Shown here: positions 1 through 8,923 of the stretch, piece after piece
Position numbering within the stretch: position 1 is the first letter of the stretch
Layout of the letters: each line of letters begins with the position of its first letter
From: Fundidesulfovibrio magnetotacticus
GTDB taxonomy: Bacteria; Desulfobacterota; Desulfovibrionia; Desulfovibrionales; Desulfovibrionaceae
Reading direction: 5' to 3'
Assembly: GCF_013019105.1 (NCBI RefSeq)
Contig: NZ_BLTE01000015.1
Coordinates: 1 to 64,000, forward strand
DNA: 64,000 nucleotides
Translations under genes and position numbers: made by a program
The notes under the pieces: generated by a model
Seen by the model: the letters and a program-made list of their open reading frames with translations, nothing else
Told to the model about the DNA's origin: nothing
Databases searched by the model: none

Positions 1-235
1 GGTCGGTCCGTCATGCAACGCTTCAAACGATGCGTCGCCGTCCCTTACTCATACTTGGCTGATAAAGATCGTTTCCGTCTCCGCCCGTCGTGAACGTTGT
101 TCCCGTCAGGCAGAAGGGGGCTTTTACGGGCCACAGGGGCAAACGTCAACGACTTTTTGCAAACAAAGGCACATTTTCCGAACCGAGTGCCAATTCCCCT
201 TGAATTCTTTATTGAAAAGAGACAACTTGCACACC

Positions 236-1375
236 ATGACGAACCTGCCGCAAAACCCGGAACACCCCGCCGACGCCCCCCTGATCCTCGTCGTGGACGA
301 CGAGGCCGTGAACCGCAAGGTGCTCACCTGGGCGCTCTCCGAGGCGGGCTTCCGCACACTCCCGGCCTCCAGCGGCCATGAGGCCCGCGAGCTTGCCCTG
401 GCCCATCGGCCCGACCTGGTGATCCTGGACATCCTCATGCCCGGGGAATCCGGCTTCGACGTGTGCGAGAGCCTGCAGGGACACCCTGCCACCCGCGACA
501 TCCCCGTCATCTTCCTTTCAGGGCTCACGGACACCCTCGACAAGATCAAGGGCCTCGAACTGGGTGCCGTGGACTACGTGACCAAGCCCTTTTCCGGGGC
601 CGAGGTCGTGGCGCGCGCGCGCATCCACCTGCGCCTGCGCCAGGCCCGGCAGGCCCTCATCGCCCAGCAGGCGGCCAGGCTTTCCACCCTGCGCCAGGCC
701 CAGCAGGCCATGCTCGTGAACCCGCGCGAACTCCCCGAGGCTTCCTTCGCCGTGCGCTTCCTCACCCACGACGCCGCAGGGGGCGACATCTACGACGTCT
801 TCCGGCACAGCGGGTCCATCCACGGCTACTTCCTGGCCGACGTGACCGGACACGACCTGGGGGCGAGCCTCATCACCCCCGCGCTCAAGAGCCTTATCCG
901 CCAGAACGCCGGCCCCCTCTACGGTCCCGCCGAGACCTTCGCCACCATGAACGGCGTGCTCCGCCAGGTGCTGAGCGAAGGCCAGGTGGTCACCGCCAGC
1001 TACCTGGCCCTGAACCGCGCGTCGGGCAAAGCGACCCTGGTGCGAGCCGGGCATCCCGCGCCGGTGCTGGTGCGCAAGGGCGGCGCGGCCGAGTTCCTTG
1101 AACCCGAGGGGGACGTGCTGGGCGGCTTCGAAAGCGCGCACTTCGAAACCCTGGACCTGCGCCTGGGCCGGGGCGACCGCTTCCTGCTCTACTCCGACGG
1201 GCTCGTGGAACGCCACGGCCGCACCCACGACCAGGCCCGGGACCTTCTGGCCCGCGCCTGCGAACATGCCGCCGGGCTCCCCCTGGAAGATGCCGCCGAC
1301 CACGTCCTGTCCGAGCTCCTGCCGGACGGCGAACCGACACACGACGATGTTGTCCTTTTGGTGGCCGAGGTGTAG
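236..1375 (+). CDS. Response regulator with C-terminal PP2C-type (SpoIIE/RsbU-like) phosphatase domain
   Basis: Cytoplasmic signalling phosphatase of 379 residues. Residues about 15-135 are a CheY-like receiver with the acidic pair DDE near residue 21, phospho-acceptor Asp65 in LVILDILMPG, and a YVTKPF signature. After a short helical linker comes a SpoIIE-type Ser/Thr phosphatase domain with the metal-binding motifs GGDIYD, LADVTGHDLGAS and a terminal DDVVLLV. Family knowledge: receiver-SpoIIE proteins dephosphorylate anti-sigma-factor antagonists when phosphorylated. The ATG at 236 is preferred; a TTG at 200 is in frame but has no better ribosome-binding site. It heads an eight-gene run, and the next gene starts right after its TAG. 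The 235 bases upstream contain no gene I can support. Confidence 0.9.
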   Translation: MTNLPQNPEHPADAPLILVVDDEAVNRKVLTWALSEAGFRTLPASSGHEARELALAHRPDLVILDILMPGESGFDVCESLQGHPATRDIPVIFLSGLTDTLDKIKGLELGAVDYVTKPFSGAEVVARARIHLRLRQARQALIAQQAARLSTLRQAQQAMLVNPRELPEASFAVRFLTHDAAGGDIYDVFRHSGSIHGYFLADVTGHDLGASLITPALKSLIRQNAGPLYGPAETFATMNGVLRQVLSEGQVVTASYLALNRASGKATLVRAGHPAPVLVRKGGAAEFLEPEGDVLGGFESAHFETLDLRLGRGDRFLLYSDGLVERHGRTHDQARDLLARACEHAAGLPLEDAADHVLSELLPDGEPTHDDVVLLVAEV

Positions 1376-1813
1376 ATGAACAACGATCGCCCCGATCCGG
1401 GCCCCGGGCCTTCGGAGCACCCCGCGGCGCTGCGTATGAGCGTGCCGGCCAGTCTTGCGGCCATCGACCTGGCCGTGGAAGAGGTCAGGCGGCGCCTCCA
1501 GGCCAGCGCCCCGGAGGCGGACCTCTTCCCGGCGCTCACGGCGCTGCGCGAGGCCCTGCTCAACGCCGTGGTGCACGGCTGCCGACAGGACCCCGCCCTG
1601 GCCGTGGACCTGGAACTGAACGTGGACGGCAACGAGGCCATCATCCTGGTGACCGATCCAGGCCCCGGGTTCGACTGGCGGGAGCGCCCGCCGACCATGC
1701 CCCCGGCCGGGTCCACCAGCGGAAGGGGCCGCTGCATCATGAACCTCTACGCCCTGGCCGTGCGTTACAACGAGGCCGGGAACGGACTGACCCTGCGCCT
1801 GGCCCTGGCCTGA
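1376..1813 (+). CDS. RsbW-like serine kinase / anti-sigma ATPase (HATPase_c)
   Basis: A 145-residue GHKL-fold ATPase of the anti-sigma-factor/serine-kinase type. The N box is visible as ALREALLNAVVHG (about residues 57-69), followed by a G1 motif VTDPGPGFDW and a G2-like GRGRCIMN. Proteins of this size act as switch-protein kinases that phosphorylate a STAS-domain antagonist; here the next gene is such a STAS protein and the previous one a matching phosphatase, so the three form a complete partner-switching set. The ATG directly follows the stop of the upstream gene, consistent with translational coupling. Which sigma factor or other target it holds cannot be seen. Confidence 0.85.
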   Translation: MNNDRPDPGPGPSEHPAALRMSVPASLAAIDLAVEEVRRRLQASAPEADLFPALTALREALLNAVVHGCRQDPALAVDLELNVDGNEAIILVTDPGPGFDWRERPPTMPPAGSTSGRGRCIMNLYALAVRYNEAGNGLTLRLALA

Positions 1814-1835
1814 GCGCGACGGCAAGGAGTATCCC

Positions 1836-2114
1836 ATGTCGGCGACCGTACGCCCCGAAACGAATCTGGTGGCCTCCCAGGCCGACGCCTTCAAGAGCCA
1901 CCTCAAGGAGGCCTTGAGCGAGTCGCCCGGGGAGCTCACCGTGGACCTCTCCGGCGTTACCGCCGTCGATTCCGTGGGCCTGGGCGTGCTCATCGCCGCG
2001 CACAACACCCTGGCCAAGCAGGGCGGCGCGCTGCGGCTGGAAAACGTGCCCGGCGACATCCTCAAGCTGCTGCGGGCCATGCGCCTGGACCGCCACTTCC
2101 ACGTCAACGCCTAG
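1836..2114 (+). CDS. STAS-domain anti-sigma factor antagonist
   Basis: A 92-residue single STAS domain of the SpoIIAA/RsbV type. It shows the characteristic VDLSGVTAVDSVGLGVLI core (about residues 36-53), with a Ser in the DSVGLG loop at the normal phosphorylation site. It is expected to be phosphorylated by the RsbW-like ATPase just upstream and dephosphorylated by the receiver-PP2C protein. A good ribosome-binding site (GGCAAGGAG) precedes the ATG. A second STAS-like domain lies at the C-terminus of the next gene. Confidence 0.88.
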   Translation: MSATVRPETNLVASQADAFKSHLKEALSESPGELTVDLSGVTAVDSVGLGVLIAAHNTLAKQGGALRLENVPGDILKLLRAMRLDRHFHVNA

Positions 2115-2122
2115 GGACGGCC

Positions 2123-3259
2123 ATGGACTCCGACGACGACATCCTCGCCCTCTTCATCGAAGACGCCCAGGAGCACCTGGTCGGCATTGAGGCCTCCCTC
2201 ATGGACCTGGAGCAGGACGCGCAGTGCGACCCCGAGCTGGTGAACACCATCTTCCGCGCGGCCCATTCCATCAAGGGCGGGGCGGGGTTCCTGGGGCTCG
2301 AGAACGTGCGCGAGCTGGCGCACAAGCTCGAAAACATCCTGCACATGGTGCGCGCGGGCGAGCTTGCGCCCTCCAGCGCCCTGGTCTCCCCGCTGCTCAA
2401 GGGGTTCGACCTCCTGCGCGCGCTCATCCACCAGGGCCTGGCCGGCAACGGGCAGGACATCTCCGGCTTCATCGCCGAGCTGACCGAGCTGGTGGCCGAA
2501 GGGCTCCCGCCCTCCCGCCAGGGCCACATTGAGCAGCGCCTGAGCATCCCCCTTCCCGGCGGGCAGGACGCCTTCGTCCTGGACCGGCTCACCCTGGAAC
2601 AGGCCCTGGAGGGCGGCCGCTACATCTACCTCGTGGAGTACGACCTCATCCACGACGTGCACGCCCGGGGCAAGACGCCCCTGGACATCTTCGCGGTCAT
2701 GGAGTCCAGCGGCCTGATCCTGGACTGCCGCACCGACCTGGCCGCCGTGGGCGACCTGGACGGCCCCGTGGGCAACGTGCTCCCCTTCTACCTGCTCTAC
2801 GCCACCATCGTGGAGCCCGACGTGGTGGGCTACCTTTTCGCACTGGACGTCTCGCGCATCCGCGTGGTGGACCCGGCACTGCTCGCTCCGGCCAGGGAGG
2901 ACGCAGCCCCGCCGCCGCAAGCCCTGCGCCTGGAGTTGCCCGCCCGATACGGCGCGCCCGAACTGGAGGACCTGCGCCAACGGCTGCTCGACTCCCTGGA
3001 CGACGCCCCGGCCCTGGAACTGGACGCGGGGCGCGTGGAGAAGCCGGACGCCGCGCTGCTCCAGCTTCTTTGCGCCGCCCGGCGCTCCGCTTCCGCCAGG
3101 GGCAAGTCCCTGCGCCTGACGGGCCTGAGCCCCGAGGCCGCGGCCCACTGCGCGCGGCTGGGCTTCGCGCCGGGAACGCGCGCGGCCGCCGCCCTGCCCG
3201 AGTGCCACCTGCTCGGGCAGGGGGGAAACCTCCCGGGCCTGGGAGGGCTCAGCGCATGA
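2123..3259 (+). CDS. Hpt-domain protein with C-terminal STAS-like domain
   Basis: A 378-residue protein. It begins with a histidine phosphotransfer domain: phosphorylatable His48 sits in AAHSIKGGAGFLGL, as in the P1 domain of CheA. The middle (about 130-270) resembles the CheA regulatory segment but has no kinase domain. The last 80 residues (LEDLRQRLLDSL to CARLGF) look like a STAS/MlaB-type fold. It could carry phosphoryl groups between the kinases and receivers of this operon and compete in the partner switch. Its TGA overlaps the ATG of cheA. The domain order is clear; the role is inferred. Confidence 0.8.
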   Translation: MDSDDDILALFIEDAQEHLVGIEASLMDLEQDAQCDPELVNTIFRAAHSIKGGAGFLGLENVRELAHKLENILHMVRAGELAPSSALVSPLLKGFDLLRALIHQGLAGNGQDISGFIAELTELVAEGLPPSRQGHIEQRLSIPLPGGQDAFVLDRLTLEQALEGGRYIYLVEYDLIHDVHARGKTPLDIFAVMESSGLILDCRTDLAAVGDLDGPVGNVLPFYLLYATIVEPDVVGYLFALDVSRIRVVDPALLAPAREDAAPPPQALRLELPARYGAPELEDLRQRLLDSLDDAPALELDAGRVEKPDAALLQLLCAARRSASARGKSLRLTGLSPEAAAHCARLGFAPGTRAAAALPECHLLGQGGNLPGLGGLSA

Positions 3260-5226
3260 ACACCCTCGGTGCACTCTTCCAGGAAGAACAGCGCGAACAC
3301 CTGGCCGAACTGGACGCCGCCCTGCTCGACCTGGACCGCGACCCCGCAGACAGCGGAGCGGTGGACCGCATCTTCCGCGCCCTGCATTCCATCAAGGGCG
3401 CCTGCGACATGTTCGGCCTCGCGGGCTGCGTGGCCCTGCTCCACGACGTGGAATCCCTGTGGGACCGCGTGCGCTGCGGCCTGTCGCCCGCGTCCCGCGA
3501 GCTGGTGGACGTCACCCTGCGCGTCAAGGACCACCTGGACCCCGTGGCCGAGAACGGGCAGGACCTCCCGGCGGACCTGGAACTCCTGGCGGGACTGGAG
3601 GCCTTGGTCGCGCCCCCCGCCCCCGCCAGGCCATCGCCCCCCGCCGCGCAGGCGGCGGCCCGCGCCCAGGACGCGCCGACCCGCTCCCTGCGCATCCGCC
3701 TCGCGCCCTCGGACCCGGGCCACTTCGCGCGCATGGACCCCGCCGCCCTCCTGGAAGAGCTTGCGGGGCTGGGCGAACTGCACGTGGAGGCCGACACCTC
3801 CGGGGTGCCCGCCCTGGAGGACCTCACCCCCATGGACTGCCGCCTTGCCTGGGACATCACCCTCGACACCGCCCAGGGCGCCGACAGCGTGCGCGACATC
3901 TTCCTTTTCCTGGAGAATCCTGGCGACGTGGTCGTGGAGGACGCCCCCGCGTCCGACCGCGCCGCCCCGGGGGAATGCCCCGGCCCGTCCACGGGCCGCC
4001 CTGTCCAGGCGGCCCCCCCTCCGGCCGCGAACGGCAGGCCCAAGCCCGTGCAGCAGGCCCAGAGCCTGCGCGTGGAAGCCGCCAAGCTCGACAACCTCGT
4101 GAACCTCGTGGGAGAACTGGTCATCGCCCAGGCCCGCCTCACCCAGGTGGCCTCCGACGTGGGCCTTTCCTCGCTCACGGCCGTCACCGAGGAGATCGAG
4201 CGTCTGGTGGGCGAGCTGCGCGACAACACACTCTCCATCCGCATGCTGCCCATCGGCACCACGTTCAGCCGCTTCCGCCGCCTCGTGCGCGACCTGTGCT
4301 CCGAACTGGGCAAGGACATCGCCCTTGAAGCCGAAGGCGGCGAGACCGAACTGGACAAGACCGTCATCGAACAGCTGGGCGACCCCCTGGTGCACCTGCT
4401 GCGCAACTCCATCGACCACGGCATTGAGGCCCCCGAGGCGCGCGAGGCCGTCGGCAAGCCCCGCCAGGGGCGCATCGTGCTCTCGGCCAAACAGGCGGGC
4501 GGGGCCGTGGTGATCCGCATCGCCGACGACGGCAAGGGGCTGGACCCGGCGCGCATCCGCGAAAAGGCCCTGGAGCGCGGCCTCATCGCCCCGGACGTCC
4601 GGCTCAGCGACCAGGAGTGCTGCCAGCTGATCTTCGCCCCGGGCTTCTCAACTGCGGAGAAGGTCACCAGCGTCTCGGGCCGGGGCGTCGGCATGGACGT
4701 GGTGAAGCGCTCCATCGAGGCCCTGCGCGGGGCCGTGGAGATCGACTCCGTTCCCGGACGCGGCGCCGCCGTCACCATCACCCTGCCGCTCACCCTGGCC
4801 ATCATCGACGGCCTCCAGGTGCGCGCCGCCGACGAGCACTACATCATCCCCCTCTCCATGGTGGAGGAATGCGTGGAGCTTGCCGACGGCCGCCACTCGC
4901 GAGGGCGCACGCTGCACATCCGGGGCGAGATCGTGCCCTATGTGCGCCTGCGCGAGACGTTCCTCCTCCCGGGCGAACACCCGGGGCTCGAACAGGTGGT
5001 GATCACCCGTCACGAGAACGGCCGCACCGGCATCGCCGTGGACGAGGTGGTGGGCCAGCAGCAGACCGTGATCAAGAGCCTGGGGCGGCTCATCGGCCGC
5101 GTGGAGGGCATCTCCGGGGCCACCATCAACGGCGACGGCTCCATGGCCCTCATCCTGGACGTGCCCCAGCTGGTGGCCAGCGTGCTCCGGGAGACCGGAG
5201 CCGACCAGGAAACCTCGGCGACCTGA
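3256..5226 (+). CDS. cheA: CheA-family chemotaxis-type histidine kinase
   Basis: A hybrid-type CheA of 656 residues. P1 Hpt domain with His44 in RALHSIKGACDMFG; a central regulatory region; P3 dimerisation helices (SLRVEAAKLDNLVNLVGELV); P4 ATPase with N box HLLRNSIDHGIEAPEAR, G1 IADDGKGLDP, and G2 GRGVGMDVVKRS; and a C-terminal CheW-like P5 domain from about residue 520. The start at 3256 overlaps the preceding stop (ATGA). There is no CheW, CheR, CheB or chemoreceptor in the operon, so it more likely drives this partner-switching pathway than flagellar motility. The heme chemoreceptor at 30.4 kb is far away. Confidence 0.92.
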   Translation: MNTLGALFQEEQREHLAELDAALLDLDRDPADSGAVDRIFRALHSIKGACDMFGLAGCVALLHDVESLWDRVRCGLSPASRELVDVTLRVKDHLDPVAENGQDLPADLELLAGLEALVAPPAPARPSPPAAQAAARAQDAPTRSLRIRLAPSDPGHFARMDPAALLEELAGLGELHVEADTSGVPALEDLTPMDCRLAWDITLDTAQGADSVRDIFLFLENPGDVVVEDAPASDRAAPGECPGPSTGRPVQAAPPPAANGRPKPVQQAQSLRVEAAKLDNLVNLVGELVIAQARLTQVASDVGLSSLTAVTEEIERLVGELRDNTLSIRMLPIGTTFSRFRRLVRDLCSELGKDIALEAEGGETELDKTVIEQLGDPLVHLLRNSIDHGIEAPEAREAVGKPRQGRIVLSAKQAGGAVVIRIADDGKGLDPARIREKALERGLIAPDVRLSDQECCQLIFAPGFSTAEKVTSVSGRGVGMDVVKRSIEALRGAVEIDSVPGRGAAVTITLPLTLAIIDGLQVRAADEHYIIPLSMVEECVELADGRHSRGRTLHIRGEIVPYVRLRETFLLPGEHPGLEQVVITRHENGRTGIAVDEVVGQQQTVIKSLGRLIGRVEGISGATINGDGSMALILDVPQLVASVLRETGADQETSAT

Positions 5227-5245
5227 CCCCGGCCGGAGCGCCCCC

Positions 5246-6550
5246 ATGCCCCAGGACTCCCCCCCCAGCCCGGCCCCCCCGTCCGCCCCGGACGGCGACG
5301 CGCCGGAGGCCACCCTCCAGGGCCCGGCCTGCCTCCCGCCCGAGGAGGCCGGGGCCATGCTCCAGGCCATCCTCACCGGCATCCGCGCCGGGGCCGTCAT
5401 CCTGGACCCCACCAGCTTCACCGTCACGGAACTCAACGGCGTGGCCGAGGAACTCTTCGCCATCCGCCGCCAGGACGTGATCGGGCGCAACTACCGGGAG
5501 CTCTCCGCCCGCCTCACCCCCCTGGAGCAGCCCTCCCCCGGGCCGCAGACGCGCGAGCAGGACGACATGGCCTTCGCCGGGGGGGAATTCCTGCTCGCCC
5601 GCCCGGGCGGGAAGTCCCTGCCCGTGTCGCGCACCATTCTGAACGCTTCCGTGGGCGGCAAGCGCCGCCTCATCGACATTCTCTTCGACATCAGCGAAAA
5701 AAAGACCATGGAGCGCGAGCTTGGCCTGGCCCGCAAGCTGGAGGCCATCGGCCAGCTGGCCTCGGGCATCGCCCACGAGATCAACACCCCCGTCCAGTAC
5801 GTGGGCGGCAACCTGAGCTTCCTCAACGACGCCTTCACCGACCTCGCCGGCTACCTGGCCCGCCTGGAAGCCCTGGGCGACGCCCTGCGCGACGGCCGGG
5901 ACTGGGCCCGGCTCCTCGAAGAGGCCGACAAGGCCCGCGGGGAACTGCGCGTGCAGGAGCTGCTGGACGAGATCCCCGGGGCCATCGCGGACTCGCTCAC
6001 CGGGGTGGATCGCGTGGCCGTCATCGTGGGAGCCATGCGCACCTTCTCCCATCCCGGCCAGGCCGAGAGGCGTCTGGTGGACGTGAACAGGGCCGTGGAA
6101 GCCACCCTGGTCATCGCGCGCAACGAATGGAAGTACGACGCCGACGTGGAAACCGACCTCGACCCGGAGCTGCCCCTGCTCCCCTGCTCCCCCGGCGATT
6201 TCAACCAGGCCCTGCTCAACGTGGTGGTCAACGCGGCCCACGCCGTGAGCGAGCGCTTCCACGGCTCGGGGGCCAAGGGCGTCATCCGCATCTCCACCGC
6301 GCGCGACGGCGACTGGATGGAGATCACCGTTGGCGACACGGGCGTGGGCATCCCCAGGGAGAACCTGGAGCGCATCTTCGATCCCTTCTTCACCACCAAG
6401 GAGGTGGGCAAGGGCACGGGGCAGGGTCTGGCCATCGTGCATTCGGTGGTGAGCCGCCACGGCGGGGCCATCCGGCTGGATTCCACCCCCGGGGAAGGCA
6501 CGCGCTTCACCCTGCGCTTCCCACTGGGCCGGGAAGGCGCGGCCGCATGA
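5246..6550 (+). CDS. PAS-type sensor histidine kinase
   Basis: A 434-residue soluble kinase with no membrane segment. A PAS-like region covers about 35-150 (ILDPTSFTVTELNGVAEEL), followed by a HisKA-type helix with phospho-acceptor His177 in IGQLASGIAHEINTPVQYVG. The ATPase domain has N box NQALLNVVVNAAHAV, G1 VGDTGVGIP, F box FDPFFTTKEVGKG, and G2 GTGQGLAIVHSVVS. The histidine-kinase class resembles those paired with one-receiver outputs. Its stop overlaps the start of the next receiver gene (ATGA), making that the likely partner. Confidence 0.9.
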   Translation: MPQDSPPSPAPPSAPDGDAPEATLQGPACLPPEEAGAMLQAILTGIRAGAVILDPTSFTVTELNGVAEELFAIRRQDVIGRNYRELSARLTPLEQPSPGPQTREQDDMAFAGGEFLLARPGGKSLPVSRTILNASVGGKRRLIDILFDISEKKTMERELGLARKLEAIGQLASGIAHEINTPVQYVGGNLSFLNDAFTDLAGYLARLEALGDALRDGRDWARLLEEADKARGELRVQELLDEIPGAIADSLTGVDRVAVIVGAMRTFSHPGQAERRLVDVNRAVEATLVIARNEWKYDADVETDLDPELPLLPCSPGDFNQALLNVVVNAAHAVSERFHGSGAKGVIRISTARDGDWMEITVGDTGVGIPRENLERIFDPFFTTKEVGKGTGQGLAIVHSVVSRHGGAIRLDSTPGEGTRFTLRFPLGREGAAA

Positions 6551-7761
6551 AGAAACGCATCCTCTTCGCCGACGACGACCCCCAGCTCCTGGCCGCCACG
6601 CGTCGCATGCTCTGGCACACGCGCGACCGCTGGGACCTCTCCTTCGCCCGCACCGCCGCACAGGCCCTGGACATCCTGCGCGACGCGCCCCACGACGTGG
6701 CCGTCTGCGACCTGCGCCTGCCCGACACCGGGGGACGCCGCCTGCTCAAGGAGGTCCGCAGGCTCTACCCCTGGATGCTGCGCATCGTGCTCACCGGCGA
6801 CACGGACCAGGGACGCATCCTCCAGAGCGTGGCCGTGGCCCACCAGTTCCTGGCCAAACCCGTGTCCGCGCGGCAGCTGGAGGCCGTGATCGCCCGGGGC
6901 TGCACCCTGCGCGACGCCATCCTTTCCGAGCAGGTCAAGGCCCGCATCGGGCGCATCGACGCCCTGCCCGCCATGCCCGAGACCTTCACACGGCTCGTGG
7001 AGGCGGTGGAGGACGAGCGCGTTCCCGTGGAAGCCGTGGCCCGCATCGTGGCCGCCGACGTGGGGCTCTCCGCTGACGTGCTCCGGCTGGTCAACTCGGC
7101 CTTCTTCGGCCGGGCCGGGCGCGTGCGCGACGTGACCCAGGCGGTCACGTTCCTTGGGCTGTCCGCCATCCGCTCGCTGGCCATGGGCGTGGCGCTCATC
7201 AAGGCCTTCGACAAGGCCACCGCGCCGGGCATGGACTTCTCCCTGCTCTGGGAGCACAGCCAGCGAACGGCCGCCATGGCCCGACGCATCGCCCGTATGG
7301 AGGGGCTTTCGGCGGAGCGCCAGGAGGAGAGCTTCATCGCGGGCCTGCTGCACGACCTGGGCAAATACGTGCTCGCCCTGCGCGACACCCAGGCCTTCCG
7401 CGCCCTGGTGGACGAGGCCCGCGCCTCGGAGGTCGCCCTGGCCGAGGCCGAGGCGCGGCGCGGCGGCGCGGGGCACGCGGCGGCCGGGGCCTATCTTCTC
7501 GGACTCTGGGGCCTGCCCGACGCGGTGCTGGAGGCCGTGGCCTTCCACCACGCCCCGGGCGCTCCGGGACTTTCCGGCATGTCCCCGGTGCTCGCCGTGC
7601 ACGCGGCCAATTCCCTGGAACACGACATCGTGCGCATCCATTCGGGCTACGCCCCCCACCCCCTGGACACGGAGCACCTGCGCTCCCTGGGCCTGGAAGA
7701 GCGCGTGGAGGACTGGCGGCAGGAGTGCCTGGCGATGCGCCAAAACGGAGAAGCCCCATGA
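6547..7761 (+). CDS. Response regulator with HDOD output domain
   Basis: A 404-residue protein. The receiver (1-120) has acidic residues DDD near 9-11, phospho-acceptor Asp55 in VAVCDLRLPD, and a FLAKPVS signature. The rest is an HDOD domain (LPAMPETFTRL, then ADVGLSADVLRLVNSAFFG) that also keeps an HD pair in AGLLHDLGKYVLAL. HDOD proteins are signalling outputs of uncertain catalytic activity, often tied to motility or surface behaviour. The ATG at 6547 overlaps the upstream TGA; longer frames upstream of it are shadows of the kinase gene. Confidence 0.88.
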   Translation: MKKRILFADDDPQLLAATRRMLWHTRDRWDLSFARTAAQALDILRDAPHDVAVCDLRLPDTGGRRLLKEVRRLYPWMLRIVLTGDTDQGRILQSVAVAHQFLAKPVSARQLEAVIARGCTLRDAILSEQVKARIGRIDALPAMPETFTRLVEAVEDERVPVEAVARIVAADVGLSADVLRLVNSAFFGRAGRVRDVTQAVTFLGLSAIRSLAMGVALIKAFDKATAPGMDFSLLWEHSQRTAAMARRIARMEGLSAERQEESFIAGLLHDLGKYVLALRDTQAFRALVDEARASEVALAEAEARRGGAGHAAAGAYLLGLWGLPDAVLEAVAFHHAPGAPGLSGMSPVLAVHAANSLEHDIVRIHSGYAPHPLDTEHLRSLGLEERVEDWRQECLAMRQNGEAP

Positions 7762-8912
7762 CCGTGCTCTTCGTGGACGACGACGAACGGGTGCTCGCCA
7801 TGTTCGCCCGCACCCTGGCGAGCCGCTTCCAGGTGGAGACGCGCTCCGACCCCGCCGAGGCCCTGGAGCTGGTGCGCAAGGGCAGCGTGGCCGTGGCCGT
7901 GGCCGACCTGCGCATGCCCGGCATGGACGGGATGGAGTTCCTCGCCCGGGCAGGCGAGTTGAGCCCCAACACGGTGAAGATCGTGCTCACGGGGCACGCG
8001 GACCTGGAGTCCGCCATGGCGGGGGTCAACGAGGGGCGGCTCTTCCGCTTCCTCACCAAGCCGTGCGACACCCAGACCCTCGTGCGCGCCCTGGAGGCGG
8101 CCCTGGAGCAGCACCGGCTGGTCACGGCCGAGAAGGAGCTTCTGCGGGGCACGCTGCACGGCTGCATCAAGGTGCTCACGGAGATTCTGGGCCAGACCAA
8201 CCCCGAGGCCTTCGGCCGGGCCGAGCGCATCAAGCGCCTGGCCAGGGCCATGGCCCCGCGCCTGCGCCTGAAGGACCCCTGGAAGGTGGAGCTGGCGGCC
8301 ATGCTCTCGCAGATCGGGTGCATCTTCATCCCGGAGGAGATCGTGCAGCGCGGCAGTTGCGACGGCTCGCTCTCGCCGGAGGAGCTGCAGATCTACCACA
8401 TGCACCCCACGGTGGGGTCCCAGCTGCTCTCGAGCATCCCCCGCCTGGAGGACGTGCGCGAAATGATCCGCCATCAGGAGGACTCCCTGGCGGACAACCC
8501 CGCCCAGCCGCGCGGGGCGCGCCTTCTCAAGATCTGCCTGGATTTCGACGCGCTGGAAAGCTGCCTGGGCTCCAAGGTGGACGCCGTGGGCCGCCTGAAG
8601 CAGACCCCCGAGCGCTACGACCCGGCCATCCTGGAGGCCTTCGAGCGCTACGTGCTGGCCGACACCGGGGTGGTGCCCCGCGACATCCGCCTCGCGGAGC
8701 TGCGCGAGGGCATGATCCTTGGCGAAGATCTTATGAGCGAGACCGGGGCCATGCTCCTGGCCAAGGGCCTGGAGGTGAACCCCTACAGCCTCATGCGCCT
8801 GCGCAATCTGGCCAAGGCCCAGAAGGTGCGCGAGCCCTTCCGCGTGCTGGTTCCCATGACGGGGGCGGCCTCACGCCAGGAGGACGCCGCCGGGGAACAG
8901 GCGGCGGGGTAG
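7758..8912 (+). CDS. Response regulator with degenerate HD-GYP-type domain
   Basis: A 384-residue protein. The receiver has DDD at 7-9, phospho-acceptor Asp50 in VAVADLRMPGMDG, and FLTKPCD. The output half is recognisable as an HD-GYP phosphodiesterase fold by its LKDPWKVELAAML and IPEEIV segments. However, the HD pair that should precede IG is replaced by Ser184-Gln185, and the GYP signature is absent (RHQEDSLADN instead of HHERWDGSGYP-type). It should therefore not hydrolyse cyclic di-GMP and may be a binding or protein-interaction module. The start overlaps the previous stop (ATGA). It is the last gene of the operon and converges on the next gene with an 11-bp gap. Confidence 0.85.
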   Translation: MTVLFVDDDERVLAMFARTLASRFQVETRSDPAEALELVRKGSVAVAVADLRMPGMDGMEFLARAGELSPNTVKIVLTGHADLESAMAGVNEGRLFRFLTKPCDTQTLVRALEAALEQHRLVTAEKELLRGTLHGCIKVLTEILGQTNPEAFGRAERIKRLARAMAPRLRLKDPWKVELAAMLSQIGCIFIPEEIVQRGSCDGSLSPEELQIYHMHPTVGSQLLSSIPRLEDVREMIRHQEDSLADNPAQPRGARLLKICLDFDALESCLGSKVDAVGRLKQTPERYDPAILEAFERYVLADTGVVPRDIRLAELREGMILGEDLMSETGAMLLAKGLEVNPYSLMRLRNLAKAQKVREPFRVLVPMTGAASRQEDAAGEQAAG

Positions 8913-8923
8913 GCCTCCCCGCG

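Noticed and set aside
518-2107. 529-codon minus-strand frame over the first signalling genes
   Set aside because: Antisense shadow of clear receiver, ATPase and STAS domains.
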